Shown here in pieces: positions 48,332-56,562 of a DNA stretch of 64,000 bases; within the stretch, counting starts at the first letter, position 1, and the number at the start of each line of letters is the position of its first letter. Position numbers and translations under genes: made by a program. The notes under the pieces were generated by a model, which saw nothing but the letters and a program-made list of their open reading frames with translations, did not search any database and was not told the DNA's origin. Source of the DNA: Rheinheimera sp. D18 (GTDB lineage Bacteria; Pseudomonadota; Gammaproteobacteria; Enterobacterales; Alteromonadaceae); the NCBI RefSeq assembly GCF_004345025.1, contig NZ_CP037745.1:558001-622000 (forward strand). The letters are read 5' to 3'.

Positions 48332-49360
48332 TTAGCTACCAAAACGAGTTGCAGCAAAACGATTTAATAAGCGGTGTACGATGTAACACATTAATAATGT
48401 TGCGATAATGGCAACAGCTATGCTGCTAAAACGGTATAGCGCACTGTAAATAAGATCATTGGTTGGCGTTAAGTATTGGCCAAATAAAATACCTAAGGTT
48501 GTCATAGCACCAAACCCGACCCCCGAGCCACTGGCTTCTTTTACATGCACCTGAGCAAACAGTAATACGCCCAACCAAAACAAGGGTGCGATCAGTATTA
48601 ACAAGCCATACCAATTATATAAAACCACTTGTATTAGCACGCCAAAGGTTACCCCTAATAAGGTGCCAATGGCCCGTTTACGCGCGTAGCCTAGTGCACC
48701 ATTCCAGTGCATTGGGAACAGCAACAGTAGGGTGGTGGCCTGCGCTGACATCGAATCCCGTAAATCAAAAACTTGGAAGAAAATGAAAGACGCCGTGGCA
48801 ATTAGAGTACCTAATAGCGCTTCATGGCGCATACGATTAGCGGATTTGTCGACTTTTTCTGGCGATTGCCGTGGTGCGACATCAGGCCAAATTGCGGTCA
48901 TTACATAGGCGATAACGCCTGCTAGTATCGTAGCCCAGAAGTTACTAAAAATAAGCGCATTGATATCCGAGCCAGGGTAGCTAGCAAAGTGCAGCATAAT
49001 ACTTAGGCTGATTACGCCATTGGCGCCAAATAAAAATAAGCTACCTTTAGACATAGCGATAAAGCGGTATAAGAATAGGCCAAACACTATCGGTAGCATT
49101 AATGCCGGGTGGCCACCAAATAGCCCACCGATAATGCCAACCTCAACTCCGGTCATCGCGGCTGATGCTAATAATTGCCGCATAGCATGGCCGTTCATTA
49201 CGGGTACTAAGCCAAGGAGTAACATGGGTGTTACGGTGAAAAATACACCATAGGGTAAATTTAATAATTTACAAATCATAAAACCAATACTGGCGCCGGT
49301 AGCAATGCGCAAGCATTGGCGTAAGTCGTTGGCGCTTAATGGGCTATGGCGTAATAACAT
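48332..49360 (-). CDS. DUF2955 (FUSC-like) membrane transport protein
   Basis: A 342-residue protein with about ten hydrophobic helices in two repeats, separated by a short hydrophilic part near residues 167-182, as in FUSC/aromatic-acid exporter proteins. DUF2955 members are found with HlyD-type periplasmic adaptors, as here (35 bases downstream of the adaptor gene). Probable inner-membrane component of an efflux pair controlled by the MarR regulator. Substrate unknown. Confidence 0.85.
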   Translation of the reverse strand: MLLRHSPLSANDLRQCLRIATGASIGFMICKLLNLPYGVFFTVTPMLLLGLVPVMNGHAMRQLLASAAMTGVEVGIIGGLFGGHPALMLPIVFGLFLYRFIAMSKGSLFLFGANGVISLSIMLHFASYPGSDINALIFSNFWATILAGVIAYVMTAIWPDVAPRQSPEKVDKSANRMRHEALLGTLIATASFIFFQVFDLRDSMSAQATTLLLLFPMHWNGALGYARKRAIGTLLGVTFGVLIQVVLYNWYGLLILIAPLFWLGVLLFAQVHVKEASGSGVGFGAMTTLGILFGQYLTPTNDLIYSALYRFSSIAVAIIATLLMCYIVHRLLNRFAATRFGS

Positions 49361-49394
49361 CTAACTTGGCCTATGCATAAAGGGGGGCTATGGT

Positions 49395-50465
49395 TTAATA
49401 AATATAATGTAAAATGCTAATGGCTTTAATTTGTAGCTTGGCAAAAAAGCCTAGTACCGGGTTATCTGGCACTAGCTGCACGGTGGCGCGAGCACCGGCG
49501 GCTAAGGTGTCACTGGGCGTGTGTTGCAGCTGCAGATGTAAGCGCAGGCGTTGAGCATCGCGCACCCAGCGCTCTGACTCTTGTGGTGCGGCCAAACGTG
49601 CGTTAGCATCAAATTGCCCCGCACTTACACCGGCGTCAATAGAGGTAACGGTTGCAGCATATAGTTTGCCGGGTTCGGCATCAAAGCTAATCATTGCCTG
49701 ATAGCCTGGGTTAATGCCGCGTAAACTTTTCTCTCTAAAGTCAGCAATAATATCAATCTCATCGGATACTAAAGCTAATAATGGCTGGCCTGTAGCAGCA
49801 AAACTACCGGCGTCTAGCTGTAAGTTGGTGACAATACCCTGGTGATCGGCACTAATGCGGGTATAAGCAAGATTCAGCTCAGCCTGCTGCAAATGATTTT
49901 GTGCTTGGCGTAGTTTTAAATTGTCATCACCTAAGGTGCCGCGATTAACCTTAAGTTTCTCTAAACGCGCTTTAGCTGCCAGTAAATTTGCCTCAGCGGC
50001 TAAGGCATCACTATTCGCTTGGTCAGTTAGTTGCTGTGACACTCCGCGGGTTAGATATAAAGTATTTAGGCGTTTAGCAATAATCTGTTGTTGCTCAGCC
50101 ATGGCACTACTGGCCTCAACTTCTGCGGCGGCGGCATGTAAAGCGGCATCAAGTTCGGTGTTATCTTGTTTTGCTTGTTCTAGCGCTAATTTGGCTTGAG
50201 CAACGGCAAGTTGATAAGGCGCAGCATCAATAACAAATAGCAGCTCTCCTTGCTGTACCCTTTGGTTGTTTTTTACCGCGACAAGGCTAACTTTACCGCT
50301 GATCTGAGGCGTTACCTTGGTAACCGTTCTGGTAACCATAGCTTGCGGTGTTAGTGGAATAGTGGCATCGGCAAACATAAAGTAACCAAATAGCAGCACA
50401 AATAACAGGCTAGATAATTTCACTAATCTGGCAAATTGTTGATCGGGAGTTCTAGCGTTTTTCAT
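49395..50465 (-). CDS. HlyD/EmrA-family periplasmic adaptor protein
   Basis: A 356-residue membrane-fusion protein: one N-terminal helix (LVKLSSLLFVLLFGYFMFAD), a biotinyl-lipoyl-like part (VSLVAVKNNQRVQQGELLFVID, residues about 57-78), a long alpha-helical hairpin rich in Ala, Gln and Glu (about 85-185), then LNLAYTRISADHQGIV and a beta-barrel. Its ATG overlaps the marR stop by 14 bases. It works with the DUF2955 protein as an exporter. Confidence 0.92.
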   Translation of the reverse strand: MKNARTPDQQFARLVKLSSLLFVLLFGYFMFADATIPLTPQAMVTRTVTKVTPQISGKVSLVAVKNNQRVQQGELLFVIDAAPYQLAVAQAKLALEQAKQDNTELDAALHAAAAEVEASSAMAEQQQIIAKRLNTLYLTRGVSQQLTDQANSDALAAEANLLAAKARLEKLKVNRGTLGDDNLKLRQAQNHLQQAELNLAYTRISADHQGIVTNLQLDAGSFAATGQPLLALVSDEIDIIADFREKSLRGINPGYQAMISFDAEPGKLYAATVTSIDAGVSAGQFDANARLAAPQESERWVRDAQRLRLHLQLQHTPSDTLAAGARATVQLVPDNPVLGFFAKLQIKAISILHYIY

Positions 50466-50925
50466 TACAGCGTACCGTGTTGTTGGCGAGTTTAGTTAAT
50501 GCGTTGTCGGTAATAACCGCGAGTACGCGGCTAAATTCTGTTAGTTCCTGCTCGTTAACGCTGGCTAATAATTCGCCGCGTACCCTGACTATATGAGTTT
50601 CCATTTGTTTTAATATCTCTACGCCGGCATCGGTTAGGCTAACTACCCGCGCGCGTTTGTCGTTAGTACAGCTGCGGCGAATAATAAACTGCTGCTGTTC
50701 TAACTGGTTTAAAGTACGCATTAACGAAGCTAGCTCAATTTCTAGCGCATCAGCTAATACCTTTTGGCTTACGCCATCGCCTAGTTGGCTAATTTTCCAC
50801 AGCGCTGTCCAGCGCGGATGGGTTAAACCCAGCGGAATTAATTCGGCGTCGGCCACTGTGCGCCATAGGCGATGTAAACGCCCTAAGCGTTCGGCAAGTG
50901 ATAATTCAGTAGTGAGGTGGGCCAT
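50452..50925 (-). CDS. MarR-family transcriptional regulator
   Basis: A 157-residue winged-helix regulator; LTHPRWTALWKISQLGDGVSQ and LADALEIELASLMRTLNQLE form the recognition region, followed by the wing RARVVSLTDAGVEIL. The ATG at 50925 is preferred because an earlier in-frame ATG at 50949 lies inside the palindromic operator; neither has a good ribosome-binding site. First gene of marR-hlyD-DUF2955, presumably autorepressed. Confidence 0.9.
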   Translation of the reverse strand: MAHLTTELSLAERLGRLHRLWRTVADAELIPLGLTHPRWTALWKISQLGDGVSQKVLADALEIELASLMRTLNQLEQQQFIIRRSCTNDKRARVVSLTDAGVEILKQMETHIVRVRGELLASVNEQELTEFSRVLAVITDNALTKLANNTVRCNEKR

Positions 50926-50942
50926 ACAATTAACTATTTTAC

Positions 50943-50979
50943 TTAGCATGCTAACAATTGTAATTGATTAGCACGCTAA
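50943..50979. promoter_or_regulatory. Paired MarR-type operator palindromes
   Basis: TTAGCATGCTAA (50943-50954, perfect palindrome) and TTAGCACGCTAA (50968-50979, one central mismatch) have centres 25 bp apart and together form a larger inverted repeat. They lie directly upstream of marR and near the pntB 3' end, the expected place for MarR autorepression. Confidence 0.7.
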
Positions 50980-51003
50980 GTAAATATTTTTTTGTTAGAA
51001 AGT

Positions 51004-52422
51004 TTAGTGAGACTCGCCTAACGATTTAATGGCTTGCACCATGGCAACCATTACTTTTTGCGCATCGCCATACACCATCTGGGTGTTGTCGGCATAAAAC
51101 AGTGCGTTTTCTACGCCAGAATAGCCTTTACCTTGGCCGCGTTTAACCACGTAAACTTGCTTTGCTTGATCTACGTTTAAAATGGGCATGCCGTAAATAG
51201 GCGAGCTTTTATTACTGCGCGCGGCTGGGTTTACGGTGTCGTTAGCGCCAATAACAATAGCGACATCGGCTTCTTTAAACTCGGCGTTAATGTCTTCCAT
51301 GTCAAAAATAATATCGTAAGGCACGCCGGCTTCAGCCAATAATACGTTCATATGGCCCGGCATACGGCCAGCTACCGGGTGAATAGCAAATTTTACGTCT
51401 ACGCCCGCGTCTTGCAGCAGCTTTACCAGTTCATAAAGTTTATGTTGGGCTTGTGCTACCGCCAAACCGTAACCCGGCGCAATAATTACCTTGCTGGCAT
51501 AGCGCATATTGATACCCGCATCTGCGGCATCAACGGGTTTTTGGCTACCCGCTATTTCGCCTTGTTCCTCATCACCGTTGGCGCCAAAGTTAGAAAACAA
51601 CACATTGGCAACCGAGCGGTTCATGGCTTTTGCCATTAATAAGGTTAATAGCGAACCGGCGGAGCCAACGACCATACCGGCGATCATCAGTGCGGGGTTG
51701 TTAAGCACATAGCCTTCAAAGCCCACCGCCAAACCAGTAAAGGCATTGTATAACGAAATTACCACCGGCATATCAGCGCCGCCAATGGGCATGGTCATCA
51801 TTACGCCATAAATAAGTGCGACGACAAAAAAAGCAATAAATACCGTCATTGCCACTGCGCCACCTTGCGATACCATATATGCGCCTAGCGCTAATAATAT
51901 AAGCAATAGGCTGCCGTTAACCGCTTGTAAGCCAGAAAAACGCAGGGTTTTACTAATGCGCCCATCTAGTTTTGCCCAAGCGATTAGCGAACCTGATAAC
52001 GACACTGCACCAATAACGCCACCCAGTATGGCCAAAGTTAAGGAAATGCTGCCGTGAGTTTTGTAGCCAATAAGTTCGATGGCAGCAATGGCCGCTGCCG
52101 CGCCGCCACCCATTCCGTTATATAATGCCACCATTTGAGGCATTTCGGTCATAGCCACTTTTTTACCGCTGCGCCAAGCCCAACCTAAGCCTAATACTAG
52201 GGCGATAACAGCAAGGCTAATATTGGTAGTTAAATGGGGTTGTGCCGCTGGATTAACATCTAGGGTATAAAGAAAACTTGCCAGCACAGCTAACACCATG
52301 CCGCTACCGGCAACCACAATGCCTGAACGAGCCGTAACCGGTGATGACATGCGTTTTAGGCCGTAAATAAATAGAAATGCGGCAATAAAGTAACTTGCAT
52401 CAATTAACAACGCTGCATTCAT
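51004..52422 (-). CDS. pntB: NAD(P) transhydrogenase subunit beta
   Basis: A 472-residue subunit (E. coli 462). About nine transmembrane helices (dII part), then a Rossmann NADP(H)-binding dIII domain: APGYGLAVAQAQH near 318 (GxGxxV-like), HPVAGRMPGHMNVLLAEA near 345 and IVIGANDTVNPAA near 390. The complex couples hydride transfer from NADH to NADP+ with proton movement. Last gene of a three-gene pnt operon. Confidence 0.96.
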   Translation of the reverse strand: MNAALLIDASYFIAAFLFIYGLKRMSSPVTARSGIVVAGSGMVLAVLASFLYTLDVNPAAQPHLTTNISLAVIALVLGLGWAWRSGKKVAMTEMPQMVALYNGMGGGAAAAIAAIELIGYKTHGSISLTLAILGGVIGAVSLSGSLIAWAKLDGRISKTLRFSGLQAVNGSLLLILLALGAYMVSQGGAVAMTVFIAFFVVALIYGVMMTMPIGGADMPVVISLYNAFTGLAVGFEGYVLNNPALMIAGMVVGSAGSLLTLLMAKAMNRSVANVLFSNFGANGDEEQGEIAGSQKPVDAADAGINMRYASKVIIAPGYGLAVAQAQHKLYELVKLLQDAGVDVKFAIHPVAGRMPGHMNVLLAEAGVPYDIIFDMEDINAEFKEADVAIVIGANDTVNPAARSNKSSPIYGMPILNVDQAKQVYVVKRGQGKGYSGVENALFYADNTQMVYGDAQKVMVAMVQAIKSLGESH

Positions 52423-52425
52423 TGC

Positions 52426-52740
52426 TTACTCCTTCACCTTTTTGCCAGATGGCTTAAACATTTGTAGCATGCGCTCTGTTACCACATAGCCGCCAGCAGC
52501 ATTGCCAGCGCCCAACAATACGCCAACAAAACCAATTATTTGTTCGGGTAAGCTGGTAGCATTAAGCAGCGCCCATAGTGCGCCGACTACGACAATGCCG
52601 TGAATAAAGTTAGAACCCGACATTAGCGGGGTGTGTAAGATAGCTGGCACACGGCCGATAATCTCAAAACCAGCAAAAGCAGCGAGCATAAAAATATACA
52701 GCGCGACAAAGCCGGATAAAACCGTAGTGGTGTAATCCAT
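52426..52740 (-). CDS. pntAB: NAD(P) transhydrogenase subunit alpha, membrane part (PntAB type)
   Basis: A 104-residue protein with three or four helices (LSGFVALYIFMLAAFAGFEIIGRVP start, then IVVVGALWALL and IGFVGVLLGAGNAAGGYVVTERML). Equivalent to the C-terminal membrane part of the single-chain E. coli PntA. Three bases separate it from pntB. Confidence 0.93.
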   Translation of the reverse strand: MDYTTTVLSGFVALYIFMLAAFAGFEIIGRVPAILHTPLMSGSNFIHGIVVVGALWALLNATSLPEQIIGFVGVLLGAGNAAGGYVVTERMLQMFKPSGKKVKE

Positions 52741-52765
52741 GATTATTTCCTAAATAGCTGGTGCA

Positions 52766-53893
52766 TTACTGTTGTTCTAAAGCGGTTTTTACCGCTGCAG
52801 GTTTAATCTCGCCGTTATGGGTAAGTACGGTTTTTGCTAAAACTTCATCGTCCCAATTTAAATTAATGGCGTTATTGATAATCATCAGTTGTAGTAAGTT
52901 AAGCAGGTTTTTGGCGTAGAGTTCTGAAGCATGCTCGGCCAGCATTGACGGCACGTTAAACGGTGCAGCTATAGTTATTTGGCCTTGCTCAATAGTTTTG
53001 CCAGGTTGGCTGTATTCACAATTTCCACCGCCTTCGGCGGCAAGATCAATAATTACGGCACCGAGTTTCATGCCGTCTACCTGTGCTTTACTAATTAGCT
53101 TGGGCGATGGCCGACCAGGAATAGCTGCAGTGGTAATAACAATATCGGCCTGTTGAATATGCCGAGTTACCACGCTGGCAATTTTTTCTTTTTCGTCAGC
53201 AGTTAGCTCGCGAGCATAACCGCCTTCGCCACGAGCATCGACGCCGGTATCAACAAATTTTGCCCCAAGTGATTCGGCTTGTTCTTTAGTTTCAGGGCGT
53301 ACGTCGTACCCTTCTGTGATAGCGCCTAAGCGTCTAGCGGTAGCTAGAGCTTGTAAGCCAGCGACACCTAGCCCCATAACTAAACAGCGTGCCGGACGAA
53401 TAGAGCCGACTGCTGTGGTCATCATGGGTAAAATACGCGCGAGCTTAGTGGCGCCGAGTAATGCAGCATAATAGCCGGCTAATGCCGCTTGAGAAGACAG
53501 GGCGTCCATGGCTTGGGCTCGGCTAATGCGAGGTACCTGCTCCATGGCAAAGCAGGTGATGTTTTTATCGCGCAGTAAACGGGTGAGTTCAGGCTCTTTA
53601 TGGGCATAAATAAAACTGAGTAAAATGGTGCCGGGTTGCAGTAAGTTAACTTGTTCTAGCGTAGGTGGCTGCACGGCAAGCACAATGGCGGCATCGCTGA
53701 GTAGTTCGCTGTCGCTGTGGGCAAAGCTAACTGTGCTATAAGCGCTGTCTGGTAATTTACTATTAAGACCTGCGCCACTAAAAATACAAATATCACAGCC
53801 AAGCTTGCTGAGCTTTTCTGCTACAGCCGGCACCATGGCAACGCGTTTCTCGTCTGGCCTGCGCTCCAATAGCACGGCGACCTTAATGGGCAT
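52766..53893 (-). CDS. pntAA: NAD(P) transhydrogenase subunit alpha, NAD-binding part (PntAA type)
   Basis: A 375-residue soluble dI subunit resembling alanine dehydrogenase: LLERRPDEKRVAMVP at the N-terminus, VMGLGVAGLQALATARRLGA near 170 (NAD-binding GxGxxG), and VITTAAIPGRPSPKLI near 230. Separate from the membrane part, as in the three-subunit Rhodospirillum form. AAGGAGT precedes the ATG. Heads pntAA-pntAB-pntB. Confidence 0.95.
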   Translation of the reverse strand: MPIKVAVLLERRPDEKRVAMVPAVAEKLSKLGCDICIFSGAGLNSKLPDSAYSTVSFAHSDSELLSDAAIVLAVQPPTLEQVNLLQPGTILLSFIYAHKEPELTRLLRDKNITCFAMEQVPRISRAQAMDALSSQAALAGYYAALLGATKLARILPMMTTAVGSIRPARCLVMGLGVAGLQALATARRLGAITEGYDVRPETKEQAESLGAKFVDTGVDARGEGGYARELTADEKEKIASVVTRHIQQADIVITTAAIPGRPSPKLISKAQVDGMKLGAVIIDLAAEGGGNCEYSQPGKTIEQGQITIAAPFNVPSMLAEHASELYAKNLLNLLQLMIINNAINLNWDDEVLAKTVLTHNGEIKPAAVKTALEQQ

Positions 53894-54021
53894 ATTTTAT
53901 ACTCCTTAATATAACTGTTTGAGGAGTATAGTCTTTATTGACAGACTTGTTACTGTAGCGAAAATGATATCAACTATTTTTGTCGCTGATATGGCAAAGT
54001 TTCGTGACAAAAAATAGCGGG

Positions 54022-54975
54022 TTAATGCGGACTGGTAAGGTTGTCTAAAGCGTGTTGTAGCGCGGCTAAAATATCCGAGCTTTTACGCAGCACCCGTAAT
54101 TGCCAAAATAACTCTGCTGCTGCCGGATACTGCAGTTTTAAATAACTAAACCATTGTTTAATGCGATTGGCATAGTATTGGCCTTTATCGCCAGCAATTT
54201 CAAATTCAGAATATTGCATCAACAGGGTTAATACTTGCGGCCAAGGCATAGCGGCAGTGTTATTGCGGATCGTTTGCGCTAAATTCGGCATCGCTAAGGC
54301 GCCACGGCCGAGCATAATATCTTGGCAATTAGATTGTTGCTGGCACAACTTGGCATCGCTGGCGGTCCAAATTTCACCGTTGGCAATTAGCGGGATAGCA
54401 ACCTGTTGTTTTATTTTCGCGATCCAAGGCCAGTAGGCCGGCGGCCGATAGCCATCGCTTTTAGTTCTGGCGTGTACGGTCAGCATGCTGGCGCCCGCAG
54501 CGGCTATCGCTGATGCGTTATCTAAGGTTAGGCTTGTATCATCATAGCCAAGGCGAATTTTGGCGCTAACTGGAAATTGTGCTGGCACGGCATCACGTAC
54601 GGCTTTAACAATCTGGTATAACTGCTCGGTTTCCTTTAATAATACGGCGCCGCCGCGGCTTTTATTGACGGCTTTGGCGGGGCAGCCAAAATTTAAATCG
54701 ACACCGGGCGAGCCTAATTCCACTGCCCGCACCGCATTTTCTGCTAGCCAGTGTGGTTCTTGGCCAAGTAACTGAATACGCACGGGTGTGCCAGCAGCGG
54801 TTTTGCCAGCAGTTAATAACTCTGGACATATTCGTGTAAATACCCGCGCAGGCAACTTTTGATCGACGATACGAATAAATTCGGTAATACATAAATCGTA
54901 TCCACCAATCCGCGTTAGCATGTCACGCATTAGGTGATCGACCACACCTTCCATTGGCGCTAGAATAATATTCAT
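54022..54975 (-). CDS. dusC: tRNA-dihydrouridine(16) synthase DusC
   Basis: A 317-residue FMN enzyme reducing uridine 16 in tRNA D-loops. LAPMEGVVDHLMRDML (FMN-binding start), CITEFIRIVDQKLP, the catalytic Cys in DLNFGCPAKAVNKSRGGAVLL near residue 98 and VIANGEIW/GRGALAMPN follow the DusC pattern rather than DusA or DusB. Stand-alone minus-strand gene, 47 bases downstream of the HDOD gene. Confidence 0.94.
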   Translation of the reverse strand: MNIILAPMEGVVDHLMRDMLTRIGGYDLCITEFIRIVDQKLPARVFTRICPELLTAGKTAAGTPVRIQLLGQEPHWLAENAVRAVELGSPGVDLNFGCPAKAVNKSRGGAVLLKETEQLYQIVKAVRDAVPAQFPVSAKIRLGYDDTSLTLDNASAIAAAGASMLTVHARTKSDGYRPPAYWPWIAKIKQQVAIPLIANGEIWTASDAKLCQQQSNCQDIMLGRGALAMPNLAQTIRNNTAAMPWPQVLTLLMQYSEFEIAGDKGQYYANRIKQWFSYLKLQYPAAAELFWQLRVLRKSSDILAALQHALDNLTSPH

Positions 54976-55022
54976 CGACGACGGGTAATATAATGGATGC
55001 GAGCTAACTGAACAGGCAAGGC

Positions 55023-55895
55023 TTAAACTTTATAAATGGTATTGATTTGCTGCCGATGCAGTAACTCAGCAAGCTCGGGCAACTGCAGCAGTTCAATTTC
55101 TAACACCTCAAGTATGGTGCTGTTGTGCTGCTCCCATTCAGGGTCTAAGTTTAAATTAAATAGTTGTCGGCTTTCGCCAGTAAAGTGTTCTGCCAGCTTT
55201 AACAAAGCAAATAATTGTCGTTCGATCAGACTGTCTGATTCAAGGATTAACGCTGGGCTATGATGGTAGGCAATCACATTGCATAGCTCTGTGGTTAAGC
55301 CCCAAGACTCTGCAATTAAATAGCCGAGTACTTCATGGCAGGTGTGAAAATGCTGTTCTTCTATTTCGCTGTAACCATACTGGGCAACTAAGCCCTGCTG
55401 CATCAGTTGCTCATAATTAGCAGCCTGTTGCTGAATTAGTGCAATACCGGCATTGTGGAATAACCCTAAGCTATAACAATCGTCCTGTATAGCCTGCGAG
55501 AAGTTGAAATGCTTTGCCAGCGTCATGGCAGTATTACCGGTTTGCAATGCTGTTGCCCAGAGCTTTAGGCTAAATTTATCGTCTTTACCGTCGGATAACG
55601 TAAAGCGTATCAGTACACTGCGCACCAACTTTAACACGCGGCTGACACCTAAAAATTTACAGGCGTGCTCAACCGATGTGATTTTTTGACGTAAGCCAAA
55701 AAACGCGGAATTTACCACTTTTAACGTAAAGCCAGCGATGCCGATATCTAGATTAATTAGTGTAGCAATACGCTTAATGTTGGGTTCTGGAGCGTCGAGT
55801 TGCTGCTGAATATGCAGCAATATTTCTGGCTGTGGCGGTATGGTAAAACCATTTAGCGCCTGTTCAATTGCTGACATGTCAATGGCCTGTGCCAT
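55023..55895 (-). CDS. HDOD domain-containing protein
   Basis: A 290-residue protein with a HDOD domain over about residues 20-215 (LLHIQQQLDAPEPNIKRIATLINLD, NSAFFGL, HACKFLG, SLGLFHNAGIAL, HHSPAL). HDOD domains are HD-fold relatives that lack the full metal site and act in signalling in other bacteria; no output domain is present. The ATG at 55895 has GGAG six bases upstream, better than the frame start at 55919. Confidence 0.9.
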   Translation of the reverse strand: MAQAIDMSAIEQALNGFTIPPQPEILLHIQQQLDAPEPNIKRIATLINLDIGIAGFTLKVVNSAFFGLRQKITSVEHACKFLGVSRVLKLVRSVLIRFTLSDGKDDKFSLKLWATALQTGNTAMTLAKHFNFSQAIQDDCYSLGLFHNAGIALIQQQAANYEQLMQQGLVAQYGYSEIEEQHFHTCHEVLGYLIAESWGLTTELCNVIAYHHSPALILESDSLIERQLFALLKLAEHFTGESRQLFNLNLDPEWEQHNSTILEVLEIELLQLPELAELLHRQQINTIYKV

Positions 55896-55981
55896 GAAGC
55901 TCTCCGTAATAAACCGCATAACAACACGCTAGCAAAAGCCGGCATGGTAAATAATTCTGCGTCATTATGACGGCTATGTGC

Positions 55982-56446
55982 TTAAGAGTCGAGGTAGGGG
56001 CGACCTGACATGAGCTGTTGCGCAAATTGTTGCTCACTTTGCTGCTCGTTTAATTGTAAGTCATTAAACTGCACATCAAACTGGATCAGTTCTTCATCAT
56101 CTAAATGCTGGGCAACTAAACGATCAGGTACATGGCCAACTTGACGATAAGCATTAATTGCAACTTGAGCGGCTTGTTCCATGAGCAATAAAAAGTGGCC
56201 AAGCGGAAATTCTTGAAAAATTTCTGCATCTAAATGTGCCCAGCCTAATAAGTCACCGCTAATGCTGCCATCTGAATGATCGGTAAACAGCATAGATACC
56301 GCAGCGCAAGCTGGGTTTTCGCCCATCTGATATTGTTCAACATCTTCGCTGCTAAACAGTAACACATAGCCAAAACCAGGGCTGCCCTCAGCGTCCATGT
56401 CGTCGAATGAGGTATCGTACAACAAAAAAAAGCGATCTTCGGTCAT
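55982..56446 (-). CDS. Hypothetical acidic protein
   Basis: A 154-residue soluble acidic protein (many Asp, Glu and Gln), not recognised. The N-terminal half is probably beta-rich (RFFLLYDTSFDD, GFGYVLLFSSEDVEQY), the C-terminal end is Gln-rich (NDLQLNEQQSEQQFAQQL). CAGGAGC ahead of the ATG is a good ribosome-binding site, so it is likely to be expressed. It lies between the M48 peptidase and HDOD genes on the same strand. Confidence 0.7.
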   Translation of the reverse strand: MTEDRFFLLYDTSFDDMDAEGSPGFGYVLLFSSEDVEQYQMGENPACAAVSMLFTDHSDGSISGDLLGWAHLDAEIFQEFPLGHFLLLMEQAAQVAINAYRQVGHVPDRLVAQHLDDEELIQFDVQFNDLQLNEQQSEQQFAQQLMSGRPYLDS

Positions 56447-56562
56447 GACTGGCTCCTGCTGAAAAAGTGGCCGCTAATTCTACCTGAATTTGCGCCAATG
56501 CTAAAGCTGCAACGGTAAATGCTACTAAGTTGTTGGTAAATGGGCGCTATTAGTGCTTAAAG

